64,000 bases of DNA from Vespula vulgaris. Lineage: Eukaryota > Arthropoda > Insecta > Hymenoptera > Vespidae. A model generated the notes under the pieces. That model saw only the letters and a program-made list of their open reading frames with translations. It ran no database searches and was not told the origin of the DNA. Shown piece by piece: positions 23,864 to 35,425 of this stretch. The DNA is taken from contig NC_066587.1 of NCBI RefSeq assembly GCF_905475345.1, positions 12,193,558-12,257,557 on the forward strand, given 5' to 3'. Each line of letters opens with the position of its first letter. Positions within the stretch are counted from its first letter, which is position 1. Made by a program: the position numbers and the translations under genes.

Positions 23864-24187
23864 CTATATACAAATACATATCACATACACATTGTTGTAT
23901 ACGTCGATCCCTCGAAGCGACCACAGCGCGACCTCGATATTTTTCAAAATCGATGAACCGCGGGAGACCTCCAGGAGAAGTCCATTACGTTCGAAACCGT
24001 ACATTTGTCGACTTAATAAAACAAATATCGTTCTCGGTAATTGCGCACAGCCGTGGCCAGAGTGCGTTCCGGCAACTCGGCCGCTCAGCAAGCTCGTTAC
24101 GAAAATACCATTTTCCTTTCTCATTGAGTTCGATTTTGTTCCTCCGTTCCTGCGTTCGTAGCTCTCCCTTCCACGCATTTTTACCAT
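23864..24187 (-). CDS. Candidate open frame of 107 codons, unidentified
   Basis: The frame runs on the minus strand from ATG to TAG and is free of simple repeats over most of its length. It starts MVKMRGRESYERRNGGTKSN and continues with GIFVTSLLSGRVAGTHSGHG, then RQMYGFERNGLLLEVSRG. It is one of the few repeat-free frames above 100 codons in the window. Against it: another minus frame and one plus frame are open over much of the same interval, as expected in a local GC-richer patch, and I see no clean splice pair. The last codons run into TATA/CATA repeat DNA and are probably not coding. No homology recognised; treat it as a candidate only. Confidence 0.18.
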   Translation of the reverse strand: MVKMRGRESYERRNGGTKSNSMRKENGIFVTSLLSGRVAGTHSGHGCAQLPRTIFVLLSRQMYGFERNGLLLEVSRGSSILKNIEVALWSLRGIDVYNNVYVICICI

Positions 24188-24285
24188 CCACGCAAAAGAA
24201 AAGACTGAGAGAGAGAGAGAGAAAGAGAGAGAGAGTCGAAGAACCGAAATGATCCGTACGATTCTTTTTCCTTTTCCCTATTCAG

Positions 24286-24560
24286 CCGAAATTTGTACAA
24301 AAAGAAAATCCGGTAAATTTGTTTCGGACGATAAGTTGGTGTACATATCCAAAGACGATTTTTCCGACTTTTTCGGTGAACCAAAAGAAATTCTGCTTGG
24401 AATAAGAGGAGGAACAATGAAAAAGGACGTGTTAAGACGCTCAAATCGATTTGTCACCCTCTCGTTCCAACGTGCCGACACGGATGGCCCTTTTTCGAAA
24501 CGACCGACCGATGACAAAGCCCACCACCATCGCGAGAAGTTCTTTTTCGATCCATATCTT
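24286..24560 (+). CDS. Candidate coding exon after a strong acceptor
   Basis: A textbook acceptor (ctttttccttttccctattcag) ends at 24285. The downstream frame (two bases, then codons) stays open for more than 90 codons until it enters a (CT)n tract near 24565. It reads EICTKRKSGKFVSDDKLVYI, then KDDFSDFFGEPKEILLGI, then QRADTDGPFSKRPTDDKAHH. It is hydrophilic, Lys/Asp-rich and not a repeat. A possible donor (TTCG then GTGAACC) at 24376 would give a 90-base exon. Third-position GC is low, unlike the exon at 11.0 kb, and this weakens the case. The same interval is also open for 79 codons on the minus strand. Unrecognised. Confidence 0.2.
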
Positions 24561-24561
24561 C

Positions 24562-24592
<31 letters not shown>

Positions 24593-24599
24593 TTATCTA

Positions 24600-25400
24600 T
24601 ATATCTATCTATCTATGTATCTCTCTCTTCGTTGACCTTTCGTCATTGTCGAAAAACAGCACACGACGAGGCTAAAGGTTTCTTTTTCAAAATTCCCGCA
24701 CAATTCGATATACTCGAAAGCGTATCGAAAAAAATTTAATTCTCTTTCTCTTTCTCTCTCTCTCTCTCTTTCTGTCGTTTGTCCTTCGACAGCTGCGACG
24801 TTTTCTCCGTTTCAAAAACCCGCGAGCCTTACTGCCGTTACGGAAAATCACAGGCAAGGATATCCTTTGTCGTCCTCGAAGATTTATTCGATTAAGCTTT
24901 TACGCGATTACCGTATTTCAACCTTACATGAAATATTTCTAAGAATTCGATAAAAGAACGTTTTTTTTTTCTTTTTTTTTTTTTTTGCTAGAAGTTTAAA
25001 CCCATGTGGAATTACTCTTTCGAGATATTTAACATAGAATATAACAGTAGTTATATCTCAACTATATTTTCGTATCTAGATCTCACTATTCTATTGACTT
25101 TTCTTTTTTTTAATTTTTCGTTTTTGTAATGCAAGTATAATGAAACTTTCGTGATAATAAATAAAAATGATAGTCTGAATTTTATATTATATTAGAAGGA
25201 TGCAAACAAATTCGTTTCTTAACGCGAGTTAATAAGTTTCTCAATTTCTTTTTTCTTTTTTTTTTTCTTTTTTTTTTCCACGTAAACTATAACGTAGGGA
25301 GGATGTATGTACCTGAGTGTAATATATTATATACAAGACACAAATAGCAAGAACGTACATAATTCTCTCTCGTGGCGAAGATCGAAGCTCGAGCTCGTCT
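24600..25400. other. AT-rich non-coding DNA
   Basis: Poly-T tracts at 24960 and 25250. Nothing supported. Confidence 0.55.
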
Positions 25401-25529
25401 CTATGTTAATCCTCCCCTCTCGTTCACCATCTTCGCAGGCTTTTCATACGCGGACAGACGATTACTGGTTTTAAGACGTCGTCCGCGTCGAATGAAGGAA
25501 GAGAACCCCACGGACGCGACTTTGCCTTC
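25401..25529 (-). CDS. Candidate short coding exon, Arg/Lys-rich
   Basis: On the minus strand a good acceptor (gaatattcaattttcag) ends at 25530. From 25529 one frame is open for 42 codons to TAG at 25401, reading EGKVASVGFSSFIRRGRRLK and then RLSAYEKPAKMVNERGGL. A second frame is open for 35 codons (KAKSRPWGSLPSFDADDVLK). Which frame is used cannot be told. Weak donors are GTGAACG near 25424 and GTAATCG near 25464. The segment stands out as a GC-rich, repeat-free island between AT-rich DNA. It is a plausible cassette or terminal exon. Protein not recognised. Confidence 0.22.
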   Translation of the reverse strand, partial: EGKVASVGFSSFIRRGRRLKTSNRLSAYEKPAKMVNERGGLT

Positions 25530-27003
25530 CTGAAAATTGAATATTCTCTATAAAAAAGCATGCTCGTTGTAAAGCAACCGCTTGTAAAACACTGCGCCGA
25601 CGCGATAAGAACGTTCAAAATAAAGGCGTAATCAATCGACCGTGTTCATTTACATTTTGATGATACCAATTTTTACTGTTTGATCAGCCTGTAACGATTG
25701 ATACAACTTTGCCGTTAATCCGTAGGAAACACAATCGGAAAAATAAAGTTCGACGGCTTTTCACCGATGTTTTTATAGTTTACGGAAAATCAGAATTGTT
25801 TATTTTTAAAAGGGGAGGAAATAGAACAAAAAGAGCGAAAAAGAAAATATCTAACGAATCTAAATTCAAATGGTAACCATTATGACGCTCTCTCTCTCAA
25901 ATTTCTCGCAACAACAAACACGAGACCTCGGAATAAACGAAACTCTGCTTAGAAATAAAAAAATACGTATGCAGCATTGTATAAAGTAACAGCTTTACGT
26001 TGTGTAAAATGAAAAAAAAAAAAAAAAAGAAACTTTACAAATATACTTCGCTACATCGAATAAAATACGCCGTTATAATTAATGCTGACATGTTAAAATG
26101 AGATGAGATTACGTTTTATATACGTATGATCCGATAACGACTCTTCTCTTTTCGTATCGTTCATTGAATAAAAATCCTTTCATTTTGTTTTCTATGATTT
26201 TCGCTCCATGTACCTGCTCGTTATACTCCACCAGAAAGAAAAAACAGAAGAGAAAAAAGAGAGAGAGAAAGAGAGTAAGAGAGAAAAGAGAAAAAGAACG
26301 AAAGAAAAGAATGGAGAATATACGGTTACGTACTTTTTGCTACATATACTCCGTCTACGGACTAGTCTCGTATATTTACATGTTGTTATTTTCCATTCAT
26401 TGCATTAATAACAACGTATATTAATAGCTTTCCAAAAATATCACAATTTTTACTTAAAGAAATGGGGGAAAAAAAATAAAAACTCTCCAAATTACTAACA
26501 ACACCTTGACGATTATCACGACAGAAAAGAAAATAAAGAAAAGAAAGAAAAGAAAAAGAAAAAAAAAAAGAAGAAGAAATACACACGCGCGCGCGCAAAA
26601 ATACAAAGCACATACAAACATATTTAATTATTTTATCGAACATCTCTATAAGGCGAACGAATTCACCAATGAGATTGTCGATAAAACGTGCATGTACGGC
26701 AACCCGATACGGCATGATTGTATGATTACCACAAGGGTTTGCACGCAGTGCTGCATATTATTTACATGTACACGTTCTCTATACCAGATGGGACGGAGAA
26801 GTGTGTTGTAGGGTGTGGAGAGATGCGGTTATATAACGTGGCAACATAGAAAGGGTACGTTACTACTATCTGCCATCTTCGATTATTCCAGCGGTATCCA
26901 ATATTAAGGGATATATCTGTGACTCTCCCCCACCTTCTAATAACCCGTACACCAGTTCATATTCTACTCACCCTTTCTTTCTCACTTTCTCTTGGTATAC
27001 CGA

Positions 27004-27006
<3 letters not shown>

Positions 27007-27067
<61 letters not shown>
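27007..27067. repeat. (CT)n microsatellite
   Basis: About 30 uninterrupted CT units, then GTCT units; one of the two longest perfect dinucleotide arrays here. Confidence 0.96.
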
Positions 27068-27071
<4 letters not shown>

Positions 27072-27406
27072 GTCTGTTTCTCACTTCCTCTTTCATTCTC
27101 TCTTTCTTCCTTTCGCGTAAAGCTCGTTCGACTTCCAGAGGCAGACGCGACTCGATTTAATTAAAGCTACCCGCTGAATTTAATACTTTCACCCTCGAGT
27201 ACCGTCACTGCTAGACCGTTATGGATTTGTGCCACGCGTGTATCATTAATCTTACGCCGAACCGCAAAACCGTACATTCGTTTATTAATGCACCGACGCG
27301 TAATTGAATATTTTTCACGGTGGAAAAAGGAGACTGAAAAGGATCTAGTTATATATTTCTCGAAAATTATTAAGTTTGTTTTTTCTTTCTTTCTTTTTTT
27401 CTTTCC

Positions 27407-27446
27407 TTCTTCTTCTTCTTCTTCTTCTTCTTCTTCTTCTTCTTCC
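27407..27446. repeat. (TTC)n array
   Basis: About 13 TTC units. Confidence 0.94.
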
Positions 27447-28238
27447 GTCGTATTTCATGTGGTTATATATCAGAATTCAGCCGTCGAAAAGATAGAGATC
27501 ATTGAGACGAGAATAAACCAGTTGTGTTTATTAAAACAGATCTTGTTGTTGCTTAAACAAATACTATTTTTAATATTTGGACTATATTTTATATATTATT
27601 TTAATCCACGTTCACAGAAACGTACGAATATTTGCAATATAATATAGTGCATCCGTCTTTGTAAAAGGAACTGATATAGTTTTCCTATTTTTCCTATTTT
27701 CTCAGAAATGATCAGGAAATAAATCATCATATTGTTTTGGAGATGAAAGAAGAAAAAAAAGAATAAGGACAAGAAAGAAAAAAAGAAAAAGAAGAAGAAG
27801 AAGAAGAAGATAAGGATACATAGTGGAAGGAATCGAAAGACCGTACGAGATACACAAGATATAAAATTATTTATAAGCCCGAGCAATAAGTTATCAGAAA
27901 GCTATTAAAAGTTTTCGTGATCCAGAAATAACCTTTACGTTCGTCGATATTCCCTAGAGGGTGATCTCACTCTCATAACATTTTTCAACATTCCCAAAGC
28001 TTTCGAGTCGCCATTGCGCACGATCGCGTTCTACTGTGTCCGACCTCATCTTTTATCTCTCGATATATGTAATCTTATCATCTTTTCTCTTTTTCGATCG
28101 TCGAGATACTTCACTACTCGATATACGAAAAATTAAGGACAAGTTATTTGACGAATCCGATTTCGATAATTGTAAGTAACTACTGAAATACATCGGTAAC
28201 ATTTCTAAGAAGAATGATTTCTACGAAGTGACTTTACT

Positions 28239-28290
28239 AACACAATGAATACCCACACAACGAATTTTTGTGTGGATATTTTATTGTTTG
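28239..28290. repeat. Hairpin, about 20 bp stem, 7-base loop
   Basis: The left arm ACACAATGAATACCCACACA pairs with the right arm TGTGTGGATATTTTATTGTT across a CGAATTT-type loop, with one mismatch and a small bulge. Its size is like a miRNA precursor or a MITE remnant, but no known seed was recognised. Confidence 0.5.
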
Positions 28291-29773
28291 TAAATAGAAA
28301 AATGAAAAGAATACTATCAAAGAAAGTAATTTAACGCGTTGACTACCGAAGCAATTTTGAAGGAATCTAATACTACGTTCATCCAATACCATTCATAACT
28401 TTGTGTAGATAAAAGATACAAAAACATTCATCGCCATACTCTTGATATAAGACTTTAATCTTATTGTATATATAATCTTGTGAAACATTAACAAAAGATA
28501 TCTTTAAAAAGATTATAGATCAAATCCGCAAAATTGAGATTCGATCTATACTCTCGATAATCACGTATTTAATCACAGTTAAATCTTTACATCCTCTTCG
28601 TTTTTATGATCTTAAGTAAAAGAATAATAACGTTTCAATAAATATATCGATACTTTCGCCTCTCTCTCTCTCTCTTTTTTTTTAACGTCTAGACGATCGC
28701 AACTTCGAATCGGTAGTTTTTTCGCAAGCCACGAAAAAATCGAGACATTTATTTTACGTACTTATGTACTTCTTCTTTTTCATGCAAAACCTTTCTCCTC
28801 CTTCTCCTTTTCTTTTTTCTGGTAGCTCGAGCGTCATAGCTTATACCATCGGTCGGTCATAATTTCAAAGTTTAGGGTAAGGTCGACGTTTAGCGAGAGC
28901 TGGAAGCGTAGGCGCGAAGCGAATAATAAAGTCCGCGTGGTCGCGAATAGCAGTCTCGCGAAAAAGAAGACGTATATAAATTCGTTGGAGTTAACGGTCC
29001 GTAAATCTACGTGCCATTGGGAAATACGCGCGGCACCTACGCGCTATAATTTTTCCGTCTAACGATATACCATCATCCATCCTCTTTCTATTTCTCTCGC
29101 GGCGTTCTCCAAAGAAAGGATGACGCGTTGAATAATAAACTTATCAATTTTAAACGACCGACATATGTAAGTTAACCGAGAGAATTTTCAAACTCTCGTT
29201 CTTTCATCAAAATCAATTATTTATATGTACATTGTAAAATCGATCTATAACTATGCACACTAGGTCGTATGCATTTATTTTTATTTTTATTAATTTTGTC
29301 CAACGACAGCGATTGTTTCATCAATATTTTCAACGATTTTCAATCAAGGATAGTAAATTATGTAAAAATCTATGTAAAATGGATACACGTATGTATACGA
29401 ATAAAGTTCGTGAAAAAGCATAAGTGAAAAACAAAATAATACGTACGTACGTACGTACATACATACATGCATACATCAATTAACAATTATCTATATCGAG
29501 ATAAACGATGATAAACATGTGCATATCGTTAAAGAAAATTGTATTATTCAACTCCGATTAAAATTTCCAACGAACTCGAATGAATTATCTTTGTTCCTCT
29601 CTCTCTCTCTCTTTTTTTATTTCGGAGACAAAGAAAAAGTAAAATGATACTCTTCGTGTATTCCCCGCATAATACACCACATCGAAACTTCGACTCGCGT
29701 TACATCTAATAACCGGCATCGTTGCTTCGTAATAATAATACGAACACACACACGCGTGTTTCGATTACCTTAC

Positions 29774-29798
29774 CGGTCACGGCACTTGCACGCGCAGC
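29774..29798 (-). other. Possible 25-base microexon or exon end encoding a Cys-x-Cys-x-Cys motif
   Basis: On the minus strand an acceptor-like tatcatttccaag ends at 29799 and a good donor (CCG then GTAAGG) starts at 29773. One frame reads CACKCRD. Without the acceptor the frame continues upstream as YRMSYHFQGCACKCRD. Too short for any family call. Confidence 0.14.
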
Positions 29799-29875
29799 CT
29801 TGGAAATGATAGCTCATCCGGTAATGATATCGTAAGTTTCCCCTCGAAGGCGTTGCCCTCGTCGAAAGTAACGAT

Positions 29876-30050
29876 GAGGAAGAGGACGAGGATGAGGACG
29901 AGGATGAGGATGAGGATGAGGATGAGAATGAGAAAAGGGAGAAGAAATAAGAGAAAGAAGAAAACTACGACGAGTAGGAGGAGTAGGAGTAGAAAGAGAA
30001 GGAAATTGAGGAGGAAGAGAAGGAGGAGGAGGAGAAGGAGAGAGAATATC
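29876..30050. repeat. (GAGGAT)n and GAG/GGA-rich array
   Basis: Hexamer GAGGAT/GAGGAC units to 29940, then AGG-rich DNA. All frames are open and low complexity. Confidence 0.9.
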
Positions 30051-30162
30051 AAGGACGAAGGCCGTTGGAATAGATTTGGGGATGGAAGGACGAAAAGGAC
30101 TTGGAAAGTCTCGCGAAAGTCTTTCCTTTTTCTCTACTTTCTCTCCTTCCTCTCCCTTTTCT

Positions 30163-30195
30163 TCACCTCCACCTCCACCTCCACCTCCACCTCTC
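30163..30195. repeat. (CCTCCA)n array
   Basis: Five CCTCCA units. Confidence 0.92.
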
Positions 30196-30344
30196 ATTCC
30201 CTTCATCATTTTCTCAATGTGACCAAACGCGGAAACAAAGTTCGCACCCTCATCGGATAGATTATGAAAGGACGTCGGCATCGCGATCTTCTTCGAATTT
30301 CGACGCTTCGTTCTTTAGATACCCTCTCTATCCCTCCACCCATC

Positions 30345-30396
30345 TTTCCTTCCTTCCTTCCTTCCTTCCTTCCTTCTTTCTTTCTTTCTTTCTTTT
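30345..30396. repeat. (TTCC)n-(TTTC)n array
   Basis: Six to seven TTCC units followed by TTTC units. Confidence 0.94.
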
Positions 30397-31815
30397 CTCG
30401 TCTCTTTGCGAACAGATCGAACTTTTCTCCCAAAGGTCCCTCAACTTTGAGCACGTTTTCACGCACCGATGAAAAGGAAAGGAGAGGAGAGGAACGAAAA
30501 GTACTTCGTTCTCGCGTTAGATCGTAATTAGTTGCGTCTCGACGATGGATCAATTTTAACTCGTGTTATATGTGTGTGTGTAAAGTTATAATCGATCGGT
30601 ATAATTAACTTTTAATAATAGATATAAAATTATACATTTCATTATACAATGTTATATATATATATATAATTCATTATATAGAAATTGTAAATATTATTTC
30701 ATTTCATAAAAATAGTTATATGTATAATATATAATATATTATAGACAAAATCCTTCGAGATAGTTTGCTCCTTTATGTCGTAAATTTTGAGGGTGAATAT
30801 AAAATCGTTTAATTTTCTAATTCCGACGTTAAACCTAATTAAGTGTTTAAAACGAGTTTAGAGAGACCAGCGACAATGTTACAATCCCTTGTAACTTTAA
30901 ACCCAGGAAACACACTTGAAAGTTCTTTCTAAATCCCAGCGCGTGCCGGCAAGTAGGTATAAACCACGAAAACTCTTGTCTCTCTCTCCCCCTCTCTCTC
31001 CCCCTCTCTTTCTCTTTATCGTAGCTTCGCATTTCGTTGTGTACTCGTTCGTGAACTACGGGATGAACGACGTACAAGTCTCTTTGTATTTTAGGGAGAG
31101 ACGAGTGGATGACTAGTACGAAAAACAGAAGGATCGTTCGTTGGCTCCTTCAACGAAAAGACAAACAGCCTCCATCGCGTGTATTCTCTCAATTTGAAGG
31201 GAAAAGAAAGAAGGATAAAAGAGAAAGAGAGAGAGAAAGAGAAAGAGATATTTTCGAGCGTGTGGACCTTGTATCCTGGTAAAAGAAAAGAAGGCAGATG
31301 GGACCGTGAGAAAAATGTTCATATCTCTATCTCTTTCTCCTTTCGCAGAACGATACCCTACGAGATATCACATCTCAAACGAAATTTGACTTTGTTGTCA
31401 CTTATAAATATGGAAGCAATACAAAACAAAACCAAAAAATAAATAAATAAATAAACTCCGTACTGCAACGATTGAGCAATTTATTTCGCGAGCGGAGAAA
31501 AACTTTCTCGCAATTCTCGAAATCGTATGAAAATAAAGAAACGTCCTTTATAAATATACATTTTTCAAACTTTCATTTTTAGATACGTACCACATGGCTT
31601 TGAGATTTTAAACTTTCATGAATCATTATGGCTTTCGCTCCTTCCCTCTCTCTCCTCTCGTAATTCTTCCCCAATAAAAAAAAAAAAAAAAATAATAATA
31701 AAACTACGAAATGCATTGAAAACGATATTCGATAGAAAACAATCTTGAAAAATTAGCGATTTATTTTCGATTATATTTGAAGTAAGACAGAATTCTCGCT
31801 GATAATCGAAAGAGA

Positions 31816-31843
31816 ATTGAGAATAGAGAATAGAGAATAGAGA
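31816..31843. repeat. (AGAATAG)n heptamer repeat
   Basis: Three and a half perfect 7-base units. Confidence 0.85.
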
Positions 31844-32204
31844 AGGACGTAAGCATGGATGATGAAGCTTGGACGATGATGTCAGCAAGGACAATGTCAG
31901 CATTCTCTCTGTACCTCCTCTCGTCATCCTCTTCGTCGTCGTCATAAGTTTCTTCCAAGAGTACTATGAAACCCTTGAACTCTCGAATGGAAGCTGACTG
32001 ACAAGGAGGGAGGGTATGGAGTAAAGAGTAAGGGGTGAGAGTGGAGAGGGGAGGTTAGGAGCTAGTCCCTCGTAAGGAGAAGTTTTGCACGCACGTGTTT
32101 CGCGTTTCTCACCGGCTGCTTTATTAAGCCGAGACTACCCTCGCGTGGAAAAGCTTGCAAAGAGGGATATAGAAGAAGGTAAGAAGAGGTAGAGGGAGAG
32201 AAAG

Positions 32205-32279
32205 AGAAGGAGAGAGAGAGAGAGAGAGAGAGGGAGAGGATTCTTAGAAGCAGGTACACCACCACCACCACCACCACCC
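32205..32279. repeat. (GA)n and (CCA)n arrays
   Basis: GA units to about 32232 and nearly eight CCA units at 32255-32278. Confidence 0.92.
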
Positions 32280-32672
32280 TCTTTGCTATTGGTCTAAGGG
32301 ATGGTGGTTGCCTTTAAGCCACGGCACGCCAGCGGGGAATCCACTTAAACTGAGTTTACGACGAAAGGACGTTCGAAGAGAACGAAAGAGACAAAGAGAG
32401 AGAGAGAGAGAGGGCCTAAAAGAAAGAAAAGGAAACTCTACGATGGTGCGGGTCTTACTTTATCGCTCGTTAAGTCCATTGCGATTAGTGTTCGTAGTTG
32501 GTTCCGCCCTTGTCCTAACTTGAAATGCTCCTTTGGAAAGTGAGCAAAGAAATAATGTCTCCTAAGATCCCAATTTCTCGCTATTACCAATCTAAAACTA
32601 TAGCTCGACGATTTTCCTTCTCCTTTGAATCGTATATATGAGTGAAAAAGCACGACTTACTTATTTACTTAC

Positions 32673-32704
32673 CTATCAGCCTTTCTTCGATGGCGATTAA
32701 CATT
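32673..32704 (-). other. Possible 32-base microexon
   Basis: A strong donor (GATAG then GTAAGTAAATAAG) lies on the minus strand at 32672. A plausible acceptor (attactcgctttgaag) ends at 32705. The 32 bases are open in two frames. The donor may be spurious because it sits in a GTAA/GTAAATAA repeat. Confidence 0.13.
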
Positions 32705-33121
32705 CTTCAAAGCGAGTAATTACGAGTACATTGTCGGAATGGAAAATCGTAAATGTAATTTCAAAAGATGAGAAACGTCATTAACATTGAATAAATAAAA
32801 GAACGCGTTGGTATATATCGCGAGTATCGCGTCACGTGAACCGTTCAACCGTTTTTCTAAAGCGTCCTACTCCCGGATACACTGTTTCGCGTGAAGATTC
32901 GACCGTTACATTACGTAATGAAAAACCGTTAAATTTTATACGTTAGGAATATTACGGATGATTTGGCAACGTCGAATTCGTTAGGCTTTTGTTTTCCGTT
33001 ACCGGGCGGAACGGATCAGTCTTAATTCGGCCGACGGGGAAGGAGGAGCGTCCGTTCGTTGTCCAAAAAAATATATTATAATTATATAATCGCGCGATTC
33101 TTTGATCAATGTTGTAAATAT

Positions 33122-33328
33122 TCAGTGAACAAAAATGTTTATTAAATCATCGCCGTTATATATCTTTCGATGATCGAATAATAAACTCGAATCGTTCGAA
33201 CTGCTAACGTTATGCACGTTACGAACTTCCATTACCGACCCGCCATCTGACGACGTCATCGCGTAAGCTCGGTTCGATCGCATCTCTCGCAAAATAACGG
33301 CCGCGCGTAAAATGAAACCGTCGACCAT
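33122..33328 (-). CDS. Candidate small ORF, 68 residues
   Basis: This minus-strand frame has a real ATG in fair context (gaggagcATGg) and ends at TGA. It starts MVDGFILRAAVILREMRSNR, continues YAMTSSDGGSVMEVRNVH and ends DHRKIYNGDDLINIFVH. There is no simple repeat, and the first 12-15 residues are hydrophobic enough to suggest a short membrane or signal segment. The interval is repeat-poor and CpG-rich. A donor-like GTAATGG interrupts the middle, so the 5' part could be a first exon. No family recognised, and chance openness of this length is common here. Confidence 0.18.
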   Translation of the reverse strand: MVDGFILRAAVILREMRSNRAYAMTSSDGGSVMEVRNVHNVSSSNDSSLLFDHRKIYNGDDLINIFVH

Positions 33329-33339
33329 GCTCCTCTCGT

Positions 33340-34640
33340 GACGAAAAAGACCGTCGTCGTGTTTATAAATTATTCCAATTTTTCCAATTCCAAGTGTCAG
33401 TGCTTGTGGTAGTTACATTCGTCGTCGTTCGTGTAATACTCGTTATCGAATATGTTACCCATCCTCGTAGAAAATTTTCAACGGGAAAGTACATCGTTCT
33501 ATCTACGCCATTACTTTCACAAGGTTTCAAATTGAACGGGCAGAAGATTCGCCAAAGCTAACGACGGCTTAAGAATTCAACAATTCCAAAACGAATTTTC
33601 GATTCGCGAAAGGTACGTGTCGTGAAAATAAATTACCTTCTTTTTGGGTTTTGTTGTTCTTACAAAAGAGATTATACGATAAAATGTCAAAAACGTCGAT
33701 GGCAAGTATAATTTGATATTCGTTTTTGCACAATGACGAATATATCGATCTCGACGAATTTATACCGATATTCGATGCGATATTCAATTGTATTTATATC
33801 GAAAAATATAAAGTACAAATGAAATAGTCGTCCGCTAAATGACGATAATCGTTATTTAATTCGTATCGATGACCAAAACGCCGAGATTACAAAGGAACCA
33901 TCTGCATATGACCGTACCAGTTAACTCGGTATGACAATAAATAACTAAAAACGATCGAATCTTTTGCTATTCGTTAGTGGAAAATACATCATTTATATAA
34001 AATTTCAAGAGGGGAGAGATGGTCAAAATTAATCGCGTCGATCAATCTTCATTCCTGAATTTCGATTGTATCGCGTGGCTCCATCTGCTGTCAAAATACG
34101 AAAGCAACATACATTTGAAAGAAGAACCATTGTTCAAATATTTTTCTAGCCCAAGTATATTGCTTGCGTTCGTTTATTTTTCTCCTATCAATATTATTAA
34201 AGTAACACGAAGTTTCCAATCAATATTATACTTGAAAAAGAATTAATATTTAATGTTGAGAATTGTAACGAATTTAATCGAAGGTGAGAGGATTCGTTAA
34301 TATTCCTTGAGAGAGAGAGAGAGAGAAAAGAACTATATGGAATCGTATAAATCTTAGCTTTGAAGAAATTTCATTCGATTAAAAATAATATTATAATGCG
34401 ATGCGGTATAACATTTTGTAGACTTAAAAACTTCTTTTTAAAACCTCCTCTATACAATTCGCCCTCTCTCTCTCTCTCCTTTCGGTTCTATCTTAAATTC
34501 TTAAATTTGAAAACGTAAGAGATATATGGTTAAAAAAAAAGAGAAAAAAAAACAGAGAAAAGACGAAAAAAAAGGAAAAAAAAAAGAGACAAAGAGATAT
34601 ATAGAGAGACGACGATTTAGATGTAATTCGTTTCATCCAG
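33340..34640. other. Unique AT-rich DNA
   Basis: Few repeats. An ATG-started 75-codon frame at 34019-34246 (+) has no codon bias and is not called. Confidence 0.5.
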
Positions 34641-34787
34641 GAGATTTTGAAAGAAATTTGCACGTCGACGATGCCGGATTTCTTCTCCTCGCGTAAGATT
34701 AAATTCAGGTTCAGCGTCCGGGAAAAATTTGTGGAACTAGACACGCTTATGAGCTACATTATATCCAGAGAGCCGATTCGTTCGAGA

Positions 34788-34829
<42 letters not shown>

Positions 34830-34910
34830 AAGGACGACGACAAGGACGACGACAAGGACGACGACGATGACGACGACGAGGAAGGAGGAAGAAGGAAGAG
34901 GATAGGGTGA
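34641..34910 (+). CDS. Candidate coding exon with an acidic Asp-repeat tail
   Basis: An acceptor (gtaattcgtttcatccag) ends at 34640. The frame from 34641 is open for 89 codons to TGA at 34908. The first 50 codons are not repetitive and are rich in C/G third positions: EILKEICTSTMPDFFSSRKI, then KFRFSVREKFVELDTLMSYI. They are followed by about 30 residues of Asp with interspersed Lys, from a (GAC)n array, and a short basic end (GGRRKRIG). Acidic tails are common in nuclear and chaperone proteins, but the array would be open in any frame, so only the first 50 codons count as evidence. A minus-strand frame is also open across them. Not recognised. Confidence 0.25.
34788..34880. repeat. (GAC)n array with GACAAG units
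   Basis: About 27 GAC units, then regular GACAAGGAC interruptions. If the frame at 34641 is real it encodes an Asp tail. Confidence 0.94.
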
Positions 34911-35307
34911 ACTTTGTCGTAGTTGGTTATCGTTTAGCGCGGAGAGCTCGGTTAAATAAAATGACTCAGCGTGTTAAGGTACGTCGTGGCGAAGGTAGTT
35001 CGAAATTTAAAGCGACGTTTGCTGAAACTATTAATCGATAACTCGAGCAAACTCGCGATAGTTGAAAAACTTGTTTAACGCTTTTATCTCTCTATCTCAT
35101 TCTCTTCTAAATCGTTTTTGAAAGAATAAAAGAAAAGAAAAAGAAAGAGAGAGAGAGAGAAAGAGAAAGAGAGAAAGAGAAAGAAAAAAGAAAAGAAGAG
35201 TCGTATCGATTTTTAATTAAATAAATCAGCGCTTTTCCGAGCAAACCCTATATCCCTCTTTGTCTTTCTTTAACTTAGAACGCTCGGTAAATTTTGTACT
35301 AGAAGGC

Positions 35308-35425
35308 TGCTGCTCTGCTGCTGCTGCTTCTTCTTCTTCTTCTTCTTCTTCTTCGGTATACCCATATAAATCTCTCTCTTCCCTCTCTCTTTTTCGCAAG
35401 AGAGAGAGAGAGAGAGAGAGAGAAG
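35308..35425. repeat. (CTG)n-(TTC)n and (GA)n arrays
   Basis: CTG and TTC triplets at 35308-35354 and GA units at 35400-35422. Confidence 0.9.

Larger units (their letters stand above)
25620..29770. other. Long AT-rich non-coding stretch
   Basis: Contains CT and TTC arrays and the hairpin at 28239. At 28860-29060 there is a CpG-rich patch with a TATATAAAT at about 28974 that could be a chance TATA element. No exon supported. Confidence 0.55.
30200..33120. other. Non-coding DNA
   Basis: TTCC array, very AT-rich 30590-30740, GA/CCA arrays near 32.2 kb. Short open frames only. Confidence 0.55.

Noticed and set aside
29777..30281. Overlapping long frames on both strands with Arg/Met, Gly or Leu/Ile runs
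   Set aside because: All derive from the GAGGAT, AGG and CCTCCA arrays.
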